Source: Pseudocercospora fijiensis CIRAD86
Lineage: Eukaryota > Ascomycota > Dothideomycetes > Mycosphaerellales > Mycosphaerellaceae
Reading direction: 5' to 3'
DNA: 64,000 bases
NCBI RefSeq assembly: GCF_000340215.1
Contig: NW_006921538.1
Location: 1,860,001 to 1,924,000, forward strand
A program made the translations under genes and the position numbers. Below, one piece after another: positions 46,835 through 58,420 of this stretch; position 1 is the stretch's first letter; each line of letters begins with the position of its first letter. The notes beneath the pieces are model-generated. The model did no database searches, had not been told where the DNA came from, and saw only the letters and a list, made by a program, of their open reading frames with translations.

Positions 46835-46979
46835 TTAACTTCTAAAGGTCCCTAATATATCGCGGTTCGCTACTCGTTTTACTAGTCGTCGCGGTTCGCT
46901 AGTCGTTACGTTCCTTTCGTTATTATCGTCGTCGCGATTTCTTTATTATCGTTACTATTCTTCGTTAGTCTAGGTACCT

Positions 46980-48250
46980 AAGGCATTCTCTAAGGCCGAG
47001 TTCTACCGTCCTACTAGTTTGTATAGAATATAGCTAATTAGATCTTTAGCTTCTAAAATCTAGAGAATTATATAGTAGCTTCTCGTATATTTTAGCTACT
47101 ATAGTACCTTTATTCTTATAAGGCGAGCTTCGCTCGTAAATACGTCTTCTACGAGCTATATCTATTAACGAGCCTCTTTACTGTCTTCTATAAAATATAG
47201 AGCGCTAAATAGAGTATCTTATATCTTCTTATAGCTACGTTTAATACTAAAATTCTTCCTTATTATCTCGACGATATAGCGCTAGTATAAGAATATAGTA
47301 ACCTCGTTATTAAAGCTAATCTAGAAAGTAGCCTATTTACTCGTAGAGTTATTAATAATCGTCTATTTAAGATACTAACTACTAGGCTTCTTATAGTCGG
47401 CCTACGAAGACAAGCGCTAGAAGCTAGTCGTAAGAACGATAGTATACTAGCTCTTAACGAGTATATAAGTAATAGGTAGTTAGTTATTATCCTTATCTCG
47501 TATAAAGAGGTTAACTAAGTAGAAGCTAGCGTTATTAGTACCGTATATTGCGTCTTAAGATAAGAACTCGCTATATCTCTTTAGTAACTTAATACCCTTC
47601 TTAGTCGTATATACTATACTATATTTAGGCCCTTTTAAGGTAGTTATAATAAAGACTTTATATCTATAACTATACTCGAGCGTACGTTCTTTCGCCTTTT
47701 TAATTTACTTCGAAATAGCGCTCTTACTAGGTATAATATATCGCTTATTATAGTAATAGTTACGCGACTAGCGACTAAGGTTATATAGTATTTAATAACT
47801 AGTCGACTTATAACTAATATCGCTATAGTTATTTGTAAGGAAGTCCTTTACTCGACTAGTCTATAGCGACTAATCTAGTAACTTCTAGCCTATTTCTCTA
47901 AGATAGTCGTTCGATCGCTATATATCGTATTATTAGAGGATATAGATATACTAATAGTAATAATCGGTTCGCTTAATAATAATATTAATAGGGGAGCCTT
48001 ACTTACTATCTTAATATATATTAACTACTAAGCTAACCTTATAATAGTTATTAGTAGTAAACTCGGGTTTATAATAGCCTCTAGTAATAGCTTCTATATG
48101 GTTCTTTTTCTTATCCGCCGCCGTCCGTTTCGACTTAATATAGCGATAGTATACCTTAGATATATATCTACTACTAGCGCGATCCTACTTTATCTCCGTA
48201 ACCTTATTACGACTATATATATTAGATATTAGCTTTATACTTTGTAGGAA
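46980..48250 (-). pseudogene. Mutator-like element (MULE) transposase, decayed
   Basis: Minus-strand reading gives SEFLSQDAIYGTNNASFYL (with the Q codon now a stop). It matches the MULE core around the first catalytic Asp (codon at 47552-47554): D-A-T-Y-x-T-N-N. Downstream are VNLFIRDKDNNWLPITYIL-like residues and the second block (TINNSTS...ATF), where the second Asp appears lost. Further parts read RYIVEIIRKNFSIKRSYKK and YTRSYYIILQILE. The upstream half (47700-48240) has short blocks such as ITRGYYKPEFTTNNYYKV. Stops are TAA/TAG. I did not find its terminal inverted repeats. Confidence 0.65.
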
Positions 48251-48860
48251 ATCGTTATATAGTAATAGTATATCCTTCTTAGTAAAGAATAGCGTTTCTT
48301 AAAGAGCCTTAAAGTTAGTATAGCTCTTAGTAGCGCTAGCGGGTACTAGTTCTTCTATTATAGCGATATTGCTAAAGTAGTAGAGGCGACTAGGTACTAA
48401 ATATTCTAAGAAGCCTAAAATTAAGCCTCGAACGGATATAAATTTATAGGTCTTAGCGGGAATATAAAAACGTTAATATTTGTAGGTTCTCTATAAAGCG
48501 AGTAAACCGAGATTTAGCGAGGTGCTAGTATACAGACACCTCTATATAGTGTTCCACTAAGAATAATAAAGCGCATATGTGCTTTATAGGATTAAAGTTC
48601 CCTAGTCGGGTGGCCCGCCGATCAACCCCGCACAGCAGAAACGCCAAGCATAGGGAGACACTATCTGTATATAGATCTTTAATACTACCCTACGCATAAC
48701 CCTTAACGACTGCTCGTAATAGCAGGAGACCGAACTATACACAATCGACGGACAAAGGAGCGCTAGAGGGCAAAGGCCGACCGCCTAAAGCAATAAGTAG
48801 CTAACATCGAGCAACAGTTATTTAGCCTTAATGTTCCAATTCTAGAACGCAACTAGCGCG
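48251..48860. other. Spacer with a less-mutated island
   Basis: No gene is seen. From about 48540 to 48800 the composition is nearer normal, with a GC-rich segment (gtcgggtggcccgccgatc, near-palindromic) and gcgcatatgtgc. I tested it by eye against fungal 5S rRNA and tRNA and found no match. Confidence 0.5.
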
Positions 48861-49264
48861 AGGTTGCAAACTATAGAAATAACTAGAACAAGGCCGGTTA
48901 GTTTAAGGACACTATACGTTACATTAAGGCTCTAAAGCAGTCACTTTCTAAAGCTACTACGAAGTTACGTACGTTATAAACGGGAAGTATACGTACTAGC
49001 GGAAAGAAGGTTAGTAGTACTTAGGGAACCAGTATACCCGCTTACTAATATACGGAAGACTAGCCCTACTATCGACGTATAGGGTAATATACTACCTCTA
49101 TCTACCGAACTAAAGCAACGAGCTTAAGAGTTAGAACCTTCCTAGCCTACTTAGTTACGCAGTATAAACTTTAGCGCACCTATTTGTAAGAATGTTAGTG
49201 CTACGGTAGCAGAAGAATACCTAGAATAGTACGGCCCCGATATCGATAAAGAGGAAGAGTAGGC

Positions 49265-49340
49265 ACCGAGGCCGTCGAGAAAAGAGTAGGCGTTAAGGCC
49301 GTCGAGAAAAGAGTAGGCGCTAAGGCCGTCGAGAAAAGAG
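49265..49340 (+). repeat. 27-bp coding repeat, three copies
   Basis: ggccgtcgagaaaagagtag plus seven more bases, three times in a row, encoding R-P-S-R-K-E-(Q)-A-L. Copy B has two units at 60864-60905. Confidence 0.85.
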
Positions 49341-49379
49341 TAGCTTCCTCTCTAGCAGTCGAAGCGCTACTAAAAGTTA

Positions 49380-49885
49380 GAGTACTCCTAAGACTCTGCT
49401 GCTCCTTAAGACTTGTTAGCTCCTTAAGGTTTAGCAGCTCCTTAAGACTTATTAGCTCCTTAAGACTTGTTAGCTCCTCGACGTTTAGTAGCTCGTTAAG
49501 ACTTTGATGCTCGTTAAGACTTTAATGCTCGTTAAGACTTTAATGCTCGTTAAGACTTTGATGCTCGTTAAGACTTTAATGCTCGTTAAGATTTGCAGCC
49601 TCCCCGACGTTTAGTAGCTCGTTAAGACTTTGATACTCGTTAAGATTTGTAGCCTCCCCGACGTTTAGCAGCTCGTTAAGACTTTGATGCTCGTTAAGAC
49701 TTTGATGCTCGTCAAGATTTGCTAGCTGCTTAAGATTTGCAGCCTCCCCGACGTTTAGCAGCTCGTTAATACTTTAATGCTCGTTAAGACTTTAATACTC
49801 GTTAAGACTTTAATACTCGTTAAGATTTGCAGCCTCCTCGACCTTTAGTAGCGCGTTAAGACTTTAATACTCGTTAAGATTTGCT
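49380..49885 (+). repeat. 18-bp coding minisatellite in module A
   Basis: About 28 units such as gctcgttaagactttgat. In the gene frame they read A-R-stop-D-F-D/N, that is ARQDFD after allowing for CAA-to-TAA in each unit. Variants include AAPQDLL-type units at the 5' end. Confidence 0.88.
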
Positions 49886-51965
49886 AACTCCTTATAGTAG
49901 TACGTTAGCTGCTTGCCTCCTAACATCTAGGGTACGAGATAAACTTTCTCGACGCCTACTATTTACCTCTAGTCCTCGTAACGGACCCTCTCTAGTGTCT
50001 GCTCGCGGTTAGCAGCCGAAGCGATCGCTAGACGGTGTAGAACCCGTCTCTCTACTTCGACCTAATACAGAGTTATATCTTAGTTCCGATATAGCCTCTC
50101 TAACAATAAAACGTAAACCCGTTGTAGCTCTTATATATGCGATTACCGATATATTAGAGCGATGTAAGGACAAGCATATATAGCTCGGTAAGCTTACGAG
50201 CTTCTTAAAGTGCAACTATACCGCCGAATTCTCGCTATCGAATTTTATATCCGCTATGAAAATACTCTAAAAGTATAGGATAGTAAGAACAACGAGAGAG
50301 GATCCTATCTATCTTACGGGAGTTGCTCTAGTTGCTAATAACGGTCTAGAATTCCAGCCGCCCCCGTTATTCTAGAGACTACGTATCGCTAACATATACG
50401 CCGAGCAAGTTAGCGGTAGACTATAAGCTAGTACAAGGGTTCGAAATAATAACTAGCCTTACATTCTACGCTTACAACAGTAGTAGTCTTATATAACGGC
50501 ACGAGGTAGGAAACGCGATATAGACACTTATAGCGAATTGTAGACACCTCCTATAAAGAAGTATAAATAGGATAGCGCTATCTAGGATTGGCTTTACGAC
50601 GTAAGTCTATTATCCCTATCCTAGCCGTATAACGAGAATAATAGCGGCCCGTATACTTCCTCTCTCTATAGAGCTACCTACGTTCCTCCGTTAATAAAAA
50701 ACTTAGAGTAGTCTATAACTAACCCTTATATCTTTAGAGTCCTACAACCTGCGCCGCGGAGGCTAGTACGAAAGCCTATAGTAAAACCCTTTCGAACTGC
50801 TTATAGAACATCTGCTACAGTTAGTAACATACTAGATATACTAACGAGCTTGCGCATCGCTCCCGGCCGCGATCGTATTACTATCGGCGGGCATTAGTCC
50901 GCTTAGCTACTCTTCGGCGTAGCCGCTCGGGTATCCGCTCGGGCATTAATTGCATCTATATAAGCTTACTACTCTAAGCAAAAGATGTATTGCAACCGGG
51001 CTAGGGGCGATAGTATCGCTATAATTACTATACCTACGGAACATTCTCGATAGTACGAGCGACGTATTCACACTACGAGGCTCTTCGTACTCTCTATAGA
51101 CAATGCAACGCTCCTCGGCGAAGACATAAATTGGCGACCCGTCTATCCCTCCTAGTACCGCGCTCTATAGGTATAGTATATCGGATATTACTTCTCTAGA
51201 TTGGGCCTTGATCTACAATCTCGTAGTAAGTATGCGATTACAGATGCCGACTTCGAAAAGATCTAAACCTTCTATTACGAATTTGCTTTTATACTACTAT
51301 TAAAAGCGAACGGGGAAGCCTCTATATATATTTTAAGCTGCAGGTAGCAACTGTATTCGTAGCATGCTTTCTAGCTATAGTCACTTAATCTAATATATAT
51401 TTAGCGCATTTTCAACATGTCTCTTTATATCTGTATAAGAACAATTCTTATAGGAATCTATTCTACAATTTTAGAGAGAGTTAGCCCGAAAACTTAGATC
51501 GGAAGTACTATTATAATAGAAGGGTTCGCTCTCGTAAAGGAAAGGACTGTCGCTATAACCCTCCCTATCTAGAACTACTATAGTTAAGAGATAAGGAACG
51601 CGATAATGTCTACACGCAGATAAACCTTATTGTTATATAGTATAGACTAGACTACCTCGAGTGCCGAGAGGAGGGTTACCGCTTTAAAGGAGATCGGCTA
51701 GCATTTATTCGACATATAGTTGTTAATTATATTATATCGGATAAAAGAGCAATATATAATCGCAAAGCATTATTGTTATACGACAGAGGATATAGTATTA
51801 ACCTTGTACGATTGTCTACCGAGTAGTTTAGGAAGCACTTTATAGCACGTACTACTAGTGTATACAGAAAACATCGAGAGCCTAATTGCGAGGTAGACTT
51901 AGTATTTAGAAAGGGTAAGGAGTAACATTAAAGGTCTAAAATACTTATAGTTGTAATAAGGATCT

Positions 51966-52335
51966 GTTCGTAGTAGTTATTAGCAGTAAGGCGAAAAAAA
52001 AAAACTTTAAGTAAAAGTTTGAAGTAAGGCGAAAGAAAAAAAAAAATATAAGTAAAAGTTTTGAGTAAGGGGAAAAGCTTTAAGTAAAAAGTTTAAGTTA
52101 GGGGAAAAGCTTTAAGCAAAAGTTTTAAGTAAGGGGAAAAAAGCTTTAAGCAAAAGTTTTAAGTAAGGGGAAAAAAGCTTTAAGTAAAAAGTTTGAGTAA
52201 GGGGAAAAAAGCTTTAAGTAAAAAGTTTGAATAAGGCGAAAGAAACTTTAAGCAAAAGGTTTAAGTAAGGGGGGAAGAAACTTTAAGTTAAAATTTAAAG
52301 TGAAAGTTAGGTAGGGCAAGAACTTTAAGTCGCAG
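51966..52335 (+). repeat. About 33-bp A/G-rich minisatellite in module A only
   Basis: Units such as aagtaaggggaaaaaagctt and taagcaaaagttt are repeated about ten times. It is absent from the matching point in module B (about 63480-63540). Confidence 0.85.
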
Positions 52336-53250
52336 CTTCTTACAAGTTAGTAGCTCTAATTAGGATACTGTTACGCCGCTACTAGCTGCAATAGCTAAGC
52401 GCTATAACTTTATAGAGGACGATATCGATACACTCGTCGTACAGTTATTTGTTCCTAATAACGACGCGCTACCCGCAAACTATTCCGACTATATAGTAGG
52501 AAATAGTACGACAAAGCATTATATACGCTTACAGCTAATAGGATTCTATAGGTTAGCAAAACAAGCCTATAAAGGAAGCGAAAGTCCTTAATCGCTATAT
52601 AAGAAATTAGGGCCCTTAGAAGGGTAACAATAATAAGAAGGAGCAGCATCGCGCCGCCGTAGAATTTTGCCTCCGCTACCTAAGCAGCGCTATTAGTCTA
52701 GGTGTATCGTAATTCGACATCCGCAAAGTGTAGTCTGTCTTTATTAAGCAATAGGTAGGCCCTAAAGATACACTTAAGCGCGAGCCTACCTAAATACCTG
52801 CGCTATCGTCTAGCCGCCGCCTAAGACCTACAAAATTGCTAGCGAGCGCATTAAAGACAATATTAAACAACAAGGCGGCGAGTGAAGTCCTTCTAATAGA
52901 AGCAAACCCTAGCGGCAGGGATGTAGACAGCGTCTAGGATTAGGGTAGTCGAGACTTTACTACTAGTCGAAAAATCCTAATACTATAAATAAGATTAATG
53001 TTTACTATATCTATTAGAAGACACAAGACGTACTAGGCTAGGAATACCTATACTATTACGCTAGCCGTAGTCGATCGGTTAGACATAGTACTTGTCGCAT
53101 AGCTATTCTATAGACTATTTACGATGCTAGAGGTAGCAAATCTTAGGTAAGCGCCTTCTACGACTCCTAAGATATTTATACCTTTACATAATCGTAGATC
53201 GCTATACGCAAATTTGTCGCATAACAGCCTCTAGTGTTAGTTAGAGTCTA
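52336..53250 (+). pseudogene. Module A: second conserved block and linker
   Basis: At 52400-52500 the frame reads FIEDDIDTLVVQLFVPNND followed by ALPANYSDYIVGNS, matching module B at 63810-63910. Beyond about 52640 only weak coding texture is left. The block probably belonged to the same ancestral gene as the region before the minisatellite, or to the start of the helicase gene. Confidence 0.45.
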
Positions 53251-56200
53251 AGTTTCATATTACTAACTAGTTAGACATCGTAATAGTAGTAGTAAACCTA
53301 GGCGAGGACGATACGAATAAGATTACCGATAACGGTAAGTTCGAAGCCGCCGTCTCTAAGTATAGTAGATACGATACCGCTACTATTGAAATTCTGCTAT
53401 TTATCGGTTAGGAGGCAGAGCTATAAGAATACGAGATAGATTTTGTCGAGTAGACAAGCAAGAAATTCGAGAATAAGGCTCGCGCGACATTTAGCCGAGA
53501 TATTAATAGGTATATCGAGAAGAAGCGGAAAACGAATGCGAGCAGTCCGATCGCTATAACTACTAGAGCTTTAGTAGAGTCGGAAGACTTATAGCTAAGA
53601 GAGAAGCTGCTATTCAATCTAGAGATATCGCAAGCTTTACGATAGTAGTATGCCGGCTCGTAATCGAGGGCATCGACACCGTCGCCTAACGATAAGCCTC
53701 CTATTCTATCCGGTAGAGTTCTACCGAAGGTTATTAACTTTAGAGATCTTAAGTTACCGCCTGCCCCTACGCCGGTATCTTTATAGCAGGCTTAAGGTTC
53801 TAGACTCAATATAAACAGTTATACGTCGACTGCAACTACTACCGCGCCGAATACTCTAGCCGTGCCCTCTACGCCTTAAGAGAATCCCTAAGAGAATGCT
53901 TAAGAGAATGCTTAAGAGAATGCTTAAGAGAATGCTTAAGAGAATGCTTAATAGAATGCTTAAAAGAATGCTTAACAGAATCCTTAAGAGAATACTTAAT
54001 AGAATCCTAAAGAGAATACTTAAGAGAATGCTTAAGAGAATCCTTAAGAGAATGCTTAAGAGAATACTTAAGAGAATTCTTAAGAGAATGCTTAGAAGAA
54101 TGCTTAAGAGAATGCTTAATGTTCTAGACTTAAGGAAAATAGTTAAGGGTCGACTGCAAATACTACCGCATCGAATGCTTTAGCCGTACCCTCTATATCT
54201 TAAAAGAATGCTTAAAGTTCTAGACTTAAGGAAAATAGTTAAGAGTCGACTATAGACACTACCGCGCCGGGAGCTCTACCCGGGATCTTCGCTCCTCGAG
54301 AAAGTTATCTAAATATATAGATTAAGTAAAGGTCTTAATAATGGTCTAACGAGAAACGGAAGAGGGTTAGATAGCGGTAAACGTATACGAGATCGTTATA
54401 CTCGTACTAGGCCGCTCGACTCTAATACTAACTCGGAGCCTATAAGGAATAGTAGGACTGCTAGACGCGCTCGGTCTAGGGTTAATACAGATACGGGCAA
54501 TCCGGAGCCGGACGACCTAGAGGAGCAGGTAGAGGCGACCCCTTATATTCTAAGTTAGACCTATAAAGAGCTCCTCGACCGTATTAAGCAAACCTAGGTA
54601 GAGGATCTCAACTAGAGTTATACTGCCGAGCTAGAGCAGATAAAGGGACCGTACATTAAACACATCTGCCTATACCTGCAACTAGCACCGCATCTTTTCG
54701 TATATCTATATATACGTATTCCCCTACCGGGCTTCGAGGTAAAGCTATACGCCTAGTATGTGCCTAAAGCTGCTTAGCTTGTATTCTACCGACCGTAGTA
54801 TACTCGAGAAGCCTAGGGAATCTTAGGCGATATTATAGGTCTCGGCAAGACTATAGAGCAACTTGTAGTCTTCGTTTTCGATATATAGATTACCGATATA
54901 CTTAAAGACTACGATTAGAAGAAAATAACAGAGAGGCATACCTTCTATAGGGTACGGAAAATTCGGAATGCCTATTAGCGAATAAGTTCTCTATCCCCTA
55001 CAGATGTAAGTAGCGCGACCTATAGCGTAGTTTTAGGCTTCGTAGAGGCATTGTAGCTCTGTACCTAACTGTCGTATTAAAACCCGACGCTATAGGGAAA
55101 TTCCTTACTTATACGAACTTCGAGGAGCTAAGCATTAGACTATACGGCTTCGGCCCGCCTAATATAGATAATACGAAAGAGGAAATGGATAGTATTAAGC
55201 TCTTTAAAAGGCAGACGTAATAGGCTTTAGGGCTAATCGCGTCCGTACTCCTAAGGTAGATAAGTACCTAAAAGGAATTAGCTAGCCGGGCTCTGCGCAA
55301 AATCCAATTATTACTAAGGCGCCCCTCGGTCTATATAAGAAGCTCGTATTCGTGCTAAAGGGTAGTTTCTATATATCCTACGAGAACTGGAATTTCTCTA
55401 TTACGACCGTATAGCTTAGGAGGACCTAAGAGGGCAGGCCTTACGCAAATGGCTCGACTAATTTAAAAACCGCGACCTATAACACTCTTCTAGTTAGAGC
55501 TATCGCAGTAGACGAGGCTAACGAGGAATTTGGAATGTATACGAATAGCATAAGTACGCTTTATAAGCTAAGCGGGAACTATAACACGAAATGTATAGTA
55601 TATTTCGTAATAGGCACCCTAATCGCTAGAACGTAGAGGCTAATAGTTAAACAGTTTAGAGTCTTCGACATCTTAGGTCGTTATAGCAATAAGGAGAGTC
55701 TAAGATTCCTACCTAGGAAAAGAAGTTAAAGTATGCAACGAGTTTAGAGGTAAGAGTCTAGGCGAGGGCTTTAAGAGGATAATCGGTCGCTACGAGCAAG
55801 TTTTAGGCGGAGAGCCTTAAAGAAAATAATTCCCTTAGAGAACCTAAAATCTTAATAGCTAAATTACCTATACTATTGTTAAGGGACCTTCTTATACTAC
55901 GGATATGCAAATCTACCTAGCCATCTAACGCAACAAAACCCTAACAGAAGAAGTAACCCTTAGAGGATGTAGCGGAGGACCTTATAAACACCTAGCTGCG
56001 TCGAGATATTATCGATAAACTAACTATACGGACGTAGAAGCTAGAGTAAAACATTGCCTAGGGATCGATTTAGAAATAAACATTGCTAGGGGTTTTAGAA
56101 GAATCAAATTCCTATAGCTCTTATAGGACACGAATTAGAACTACCCTATCGACTCTGCTATCTAAAGATAGAAGCGGCCTTACCTTACCGACTCGTATAA

Positions 56201-56846
56201 GCGACTAGGTATAGACGAACTACTACGATGCCCTTGCTAGGTTTATCGACAAAGAGAATAAGGAGCTGAAGGCTAAAGGCTACGGGCTATTGTCTGCTAA
56301 GGAGTAGAAAATAGAATTTACGATAAAGGAGATTAAGGGTTTCTACTAGCTAACTAAGCCCGACAAGGACCTATATACTTACTTCCTTAATAAGCTTATA
56401 GAAAGCCTACGCATTAAGGACATTATCTCGGAGCTTAAGAAGCAGGCGGCTAATACCGTTAAAGATAATAAGGGCCGTAAGGCCGTAGTAATAAGCTATT
56501 CTAACGTAGTAGCTTATACTAGTAATCTAGTAAGCTCTGCCTTCGTAAACAAGAGCTAAAGCAATATACTAATACTTCTATCTAGGCGTATAAGAAGGCT
56601 AGTCTAAAGTCGCAGCTTTTTAACTCTAGGGTACCGAAGGATACTAACTAGCGATTATAAGTAATCGTAGAGTTTAATCGGTCCTAGACGTCGGGCGTAG
56701 ACATTCTCGTCTACTCTATATATATAGCTAGGCGTATTCGTAACGTAATCTAAGCGAACCCGATAATTGTAGCGGACCTTAACTAGGGCATTATAGGGGT
56801 TAGTAGGCAAGTACTAAGGCGACTTAGGAAAACTAAAAGCGCTTAG
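53251..56846 (+). pseudogene. SNF2-family helicase/ATPase, decayed
   Basis: The N-terminal part reads YEIDFVE, KKFENKARATFSRDINRYI and RVLPKVINFRDLKLPPAP. A (QENA)n repeat (53886-54125) and a basic linker follow. ATPase motif I, GILGDIIGLGKTIEQL, lies at 54818-54865 (usual GGILADEMGLGKT). Motif II is VDEAN at 55508-55522 (DEAH expected), with FVIGTLIART just after it in the motif III region. The C-terminal helicase lobe has KAVVISYSNVVAYTSNLV (about 56480), FNRSQTSGVDILV-like, NPIIVADLNQG and RQVLRRLRKTKSA (56805-56843), the motif VI region. SNF2 enzymes use ATP to move along DNA and remodel chromatin or aid recombination. Several frame changes occur at 55000-55400. Otherwise stops are TAA/TAG. 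Confidence 0.8.
53886..54125 (+). repeat. 12-bp coding minisatellite (QENA)n
   Basis: About 20 units of taagagaatgct. In the helicase-linked frame each unit reads stop-E-N-A, which is Q-E-N-A with CAA changed to TAA. The open frame giving (MLKR)n is a shifted reading and is not the gene. Confidence 0.9.
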
Positions 56847-57085
56847 TAAGAATAGCTCGATATTACCCCTATAGTATATAGATCGAGTATTGGATGTTAG
56901 TAAAAGAGGAGCTAGGCAATAGGGGTCTAGAATCCCCTAGTATAAAGGTTAATAAGATATAGGAGAGCGAAAGAAAAGTAGTAGTAATAGGGGTCGGGAA
57001 AAGTAGGTCTTGTTCATTTTTCTATATACTCTACGTACCCTTAGTCCTACTAGTCTCGGTCTTCTATTATAGAGCAATGTACGAG
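56847..57085. other. Spacer after the SNF2 gene
   Basis: Short non-coding stretch with no recognisable signal. Confidence 0.5.
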
Positions 57086-58050
57086 GCAAGGCTATAAAGG
57101 TTAAGAATTTTAAGGGACGAAGAATTTTAAGGCTCTAACAATTTTGAGTGTCCAAGATTTTAAGGGTCTAGGGTCTAAGAATTTTGAGGCTCTAACAATT
57201 CTGAGTGTCTAAGATTTTGAGGGTCTAGGGTCTAAGAATTTTGAGGCTCCAACAATTCTAAGTGTCTAAGATTTTAAGGGTCTAGGGTCTAAGAATTTTA
57301 AGGCTCTAACAATTCTGAGTGTCTAAGATTTTGAGGGTCTAGGGTCCAAGAATTTTGAGGCTCTAACAATTCTGAGGGTCCAAGATTTTGAGGGTCTAAC
57401 AATTCTAAGGGTCCAAGATTTTGAGGCTCCAAGAATTTTGAGTGTTTAAGAATTTTGAGGGTCTAAGATTTTGAGTGTCTAAGATTTTGAGGGTCTAAGA
57501 TTTTGAGTGTCTAAGATTTTGAAGGTCTAAGATTTTGAGGCTCTAAGAATTTTAAGGCTCTAAGAATTTTAAGGCTCTAAGAATTTTGAGGCTCTAAGAA
57601 TTTTAAGGCTCCAAGAATTTTGAGGCTCTAAGAATTTTAAGGCTCTAAGAATTTTAAGGCTCTAAGAATTTTGAAGGTCTAAGATTTTAAGGCTCTAAGA
57701 ATTTTGAGGCTCTAAGAATTTTAAGGCTCTAAGAATTTTGAGGCTCTAAGAATTTTGAGGCTCTAAGAATTTTGAGGCTCTAAGAATTTTAAGGCTCTAA
57801 GAATTTTGAGGCTCTAAGAATTTTGAGGCTCTAAGAATTTTAAGGCTCCAAGAATTTTAAGGCTCTAAGAATTTTAAGGCTCTAAGAATTTTAAGGCTCT
57901 AAGAATTTTAAGGCTCTAAGAATTTTGAGGCTCTAAGAATTTTGAGGCTCTAAGAATTTTAAGGCTCTAAGAATTTTGAAGGTCTAAGATTTTGAGGGTC
58001 TAAGATTTTAAGGGTCTAAGAACTTTGAAGCTTAAGAATTTTGAAGTCTA
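57086..58050. repeat. Long 17-bp minisatellite
   Basis: About 55 units of gctctaagaattttgag, with ttaag and tgagg variants, cover almost 1 kb. The 17-bp length is not a multiple of 3, so it is not an in-frame coding repeat. Variation is mostly G/A and C/T. Confidence 0.95.
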
Positions 58051-58189
58051 ATTTTTAAGATTTTTGCTGATGTAACTCCGAGTAAAGTTTAGTGAATACG
58101 GAAGCTATATTCGCTATATAGGCTAGTAGGTCTTAGTTTCGCTTTCGCTACTTATACCGCGTACCGCGTAAAGGTGCCTACTATTCGCG

Positions 58190-58420
58190 CGGCCTACGCA
58201 AGATCTACGAGGAGTTAGGCGGGTATATATAGGGCATAATTTAAGCGTACTAGGCACGACTTTTAGCAAGATCCATAAGGAGTTAGGCTAGTATATGCAG
58301 GGCATAATTTGAGCGTACTAGGTACGACTTTTAGCAAGATCTATAAGGAGTTAGGCTAGTATATGCAGGGCATGATTTAAGCGTACTAGGCACGACTTTT
58401 AGCAAGATCTATAAGGAGTC
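58190..58420. repeat. 68-bp tandem repeat, about 3.4 copies
   Basis: The unit holds gcgtactaggcacgactttt, agcaagatctataaggagtt and atgcagggcataattt. Copies differ by a few transitions. Confidence 0.88.

Larger units (their letters stand above)
48861..51965 (+). pseudogene. Module A: large unrecognised protein gene, decayed (copy of 60440-63480)
   Basis: Plus-strand frame with TAA/TAG stops. It starts near SKATTKLRTL and passes a YTEDQPYYRR region, a 27-bp repeat (R-P-S-R-K-E units) and an 18-bp repeat (A-R-Q-D-F-D/N). Then come LYLSSDIASLTIKRKPVVA, ITDILERCKDKHIQLGKL-like and FLKCNYTAEFSLSNFISAM (about 50060-50260). Later parts are ASTPTEHSRQYERR-like (about 51030), KYAITDADFEKI (about 51235) and a C-terminal block with YRFKGDRLAFIRHIVVNYI (about 51680). 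I know no family with this set. The A/B copies agree in these blocks, which supports a real ancestral protein. It precedes the SNF2 helicase on the same strand. Confidence 0.55.

Noticed and set aside
48560..48700. 5S rRNA or tRNA gene in the less-mutated island
   Set aside because: The internal promoter boxes and pairing expected for either RNA could not be found by eye.
53896..54183. Open frame encoding (MLKR)n
   Set aside because: Shifted reading of a 12-bp repeat. The frame continuous with the helicase N-terminus gives Q-E-N-A units after allowing CAA to TAA.
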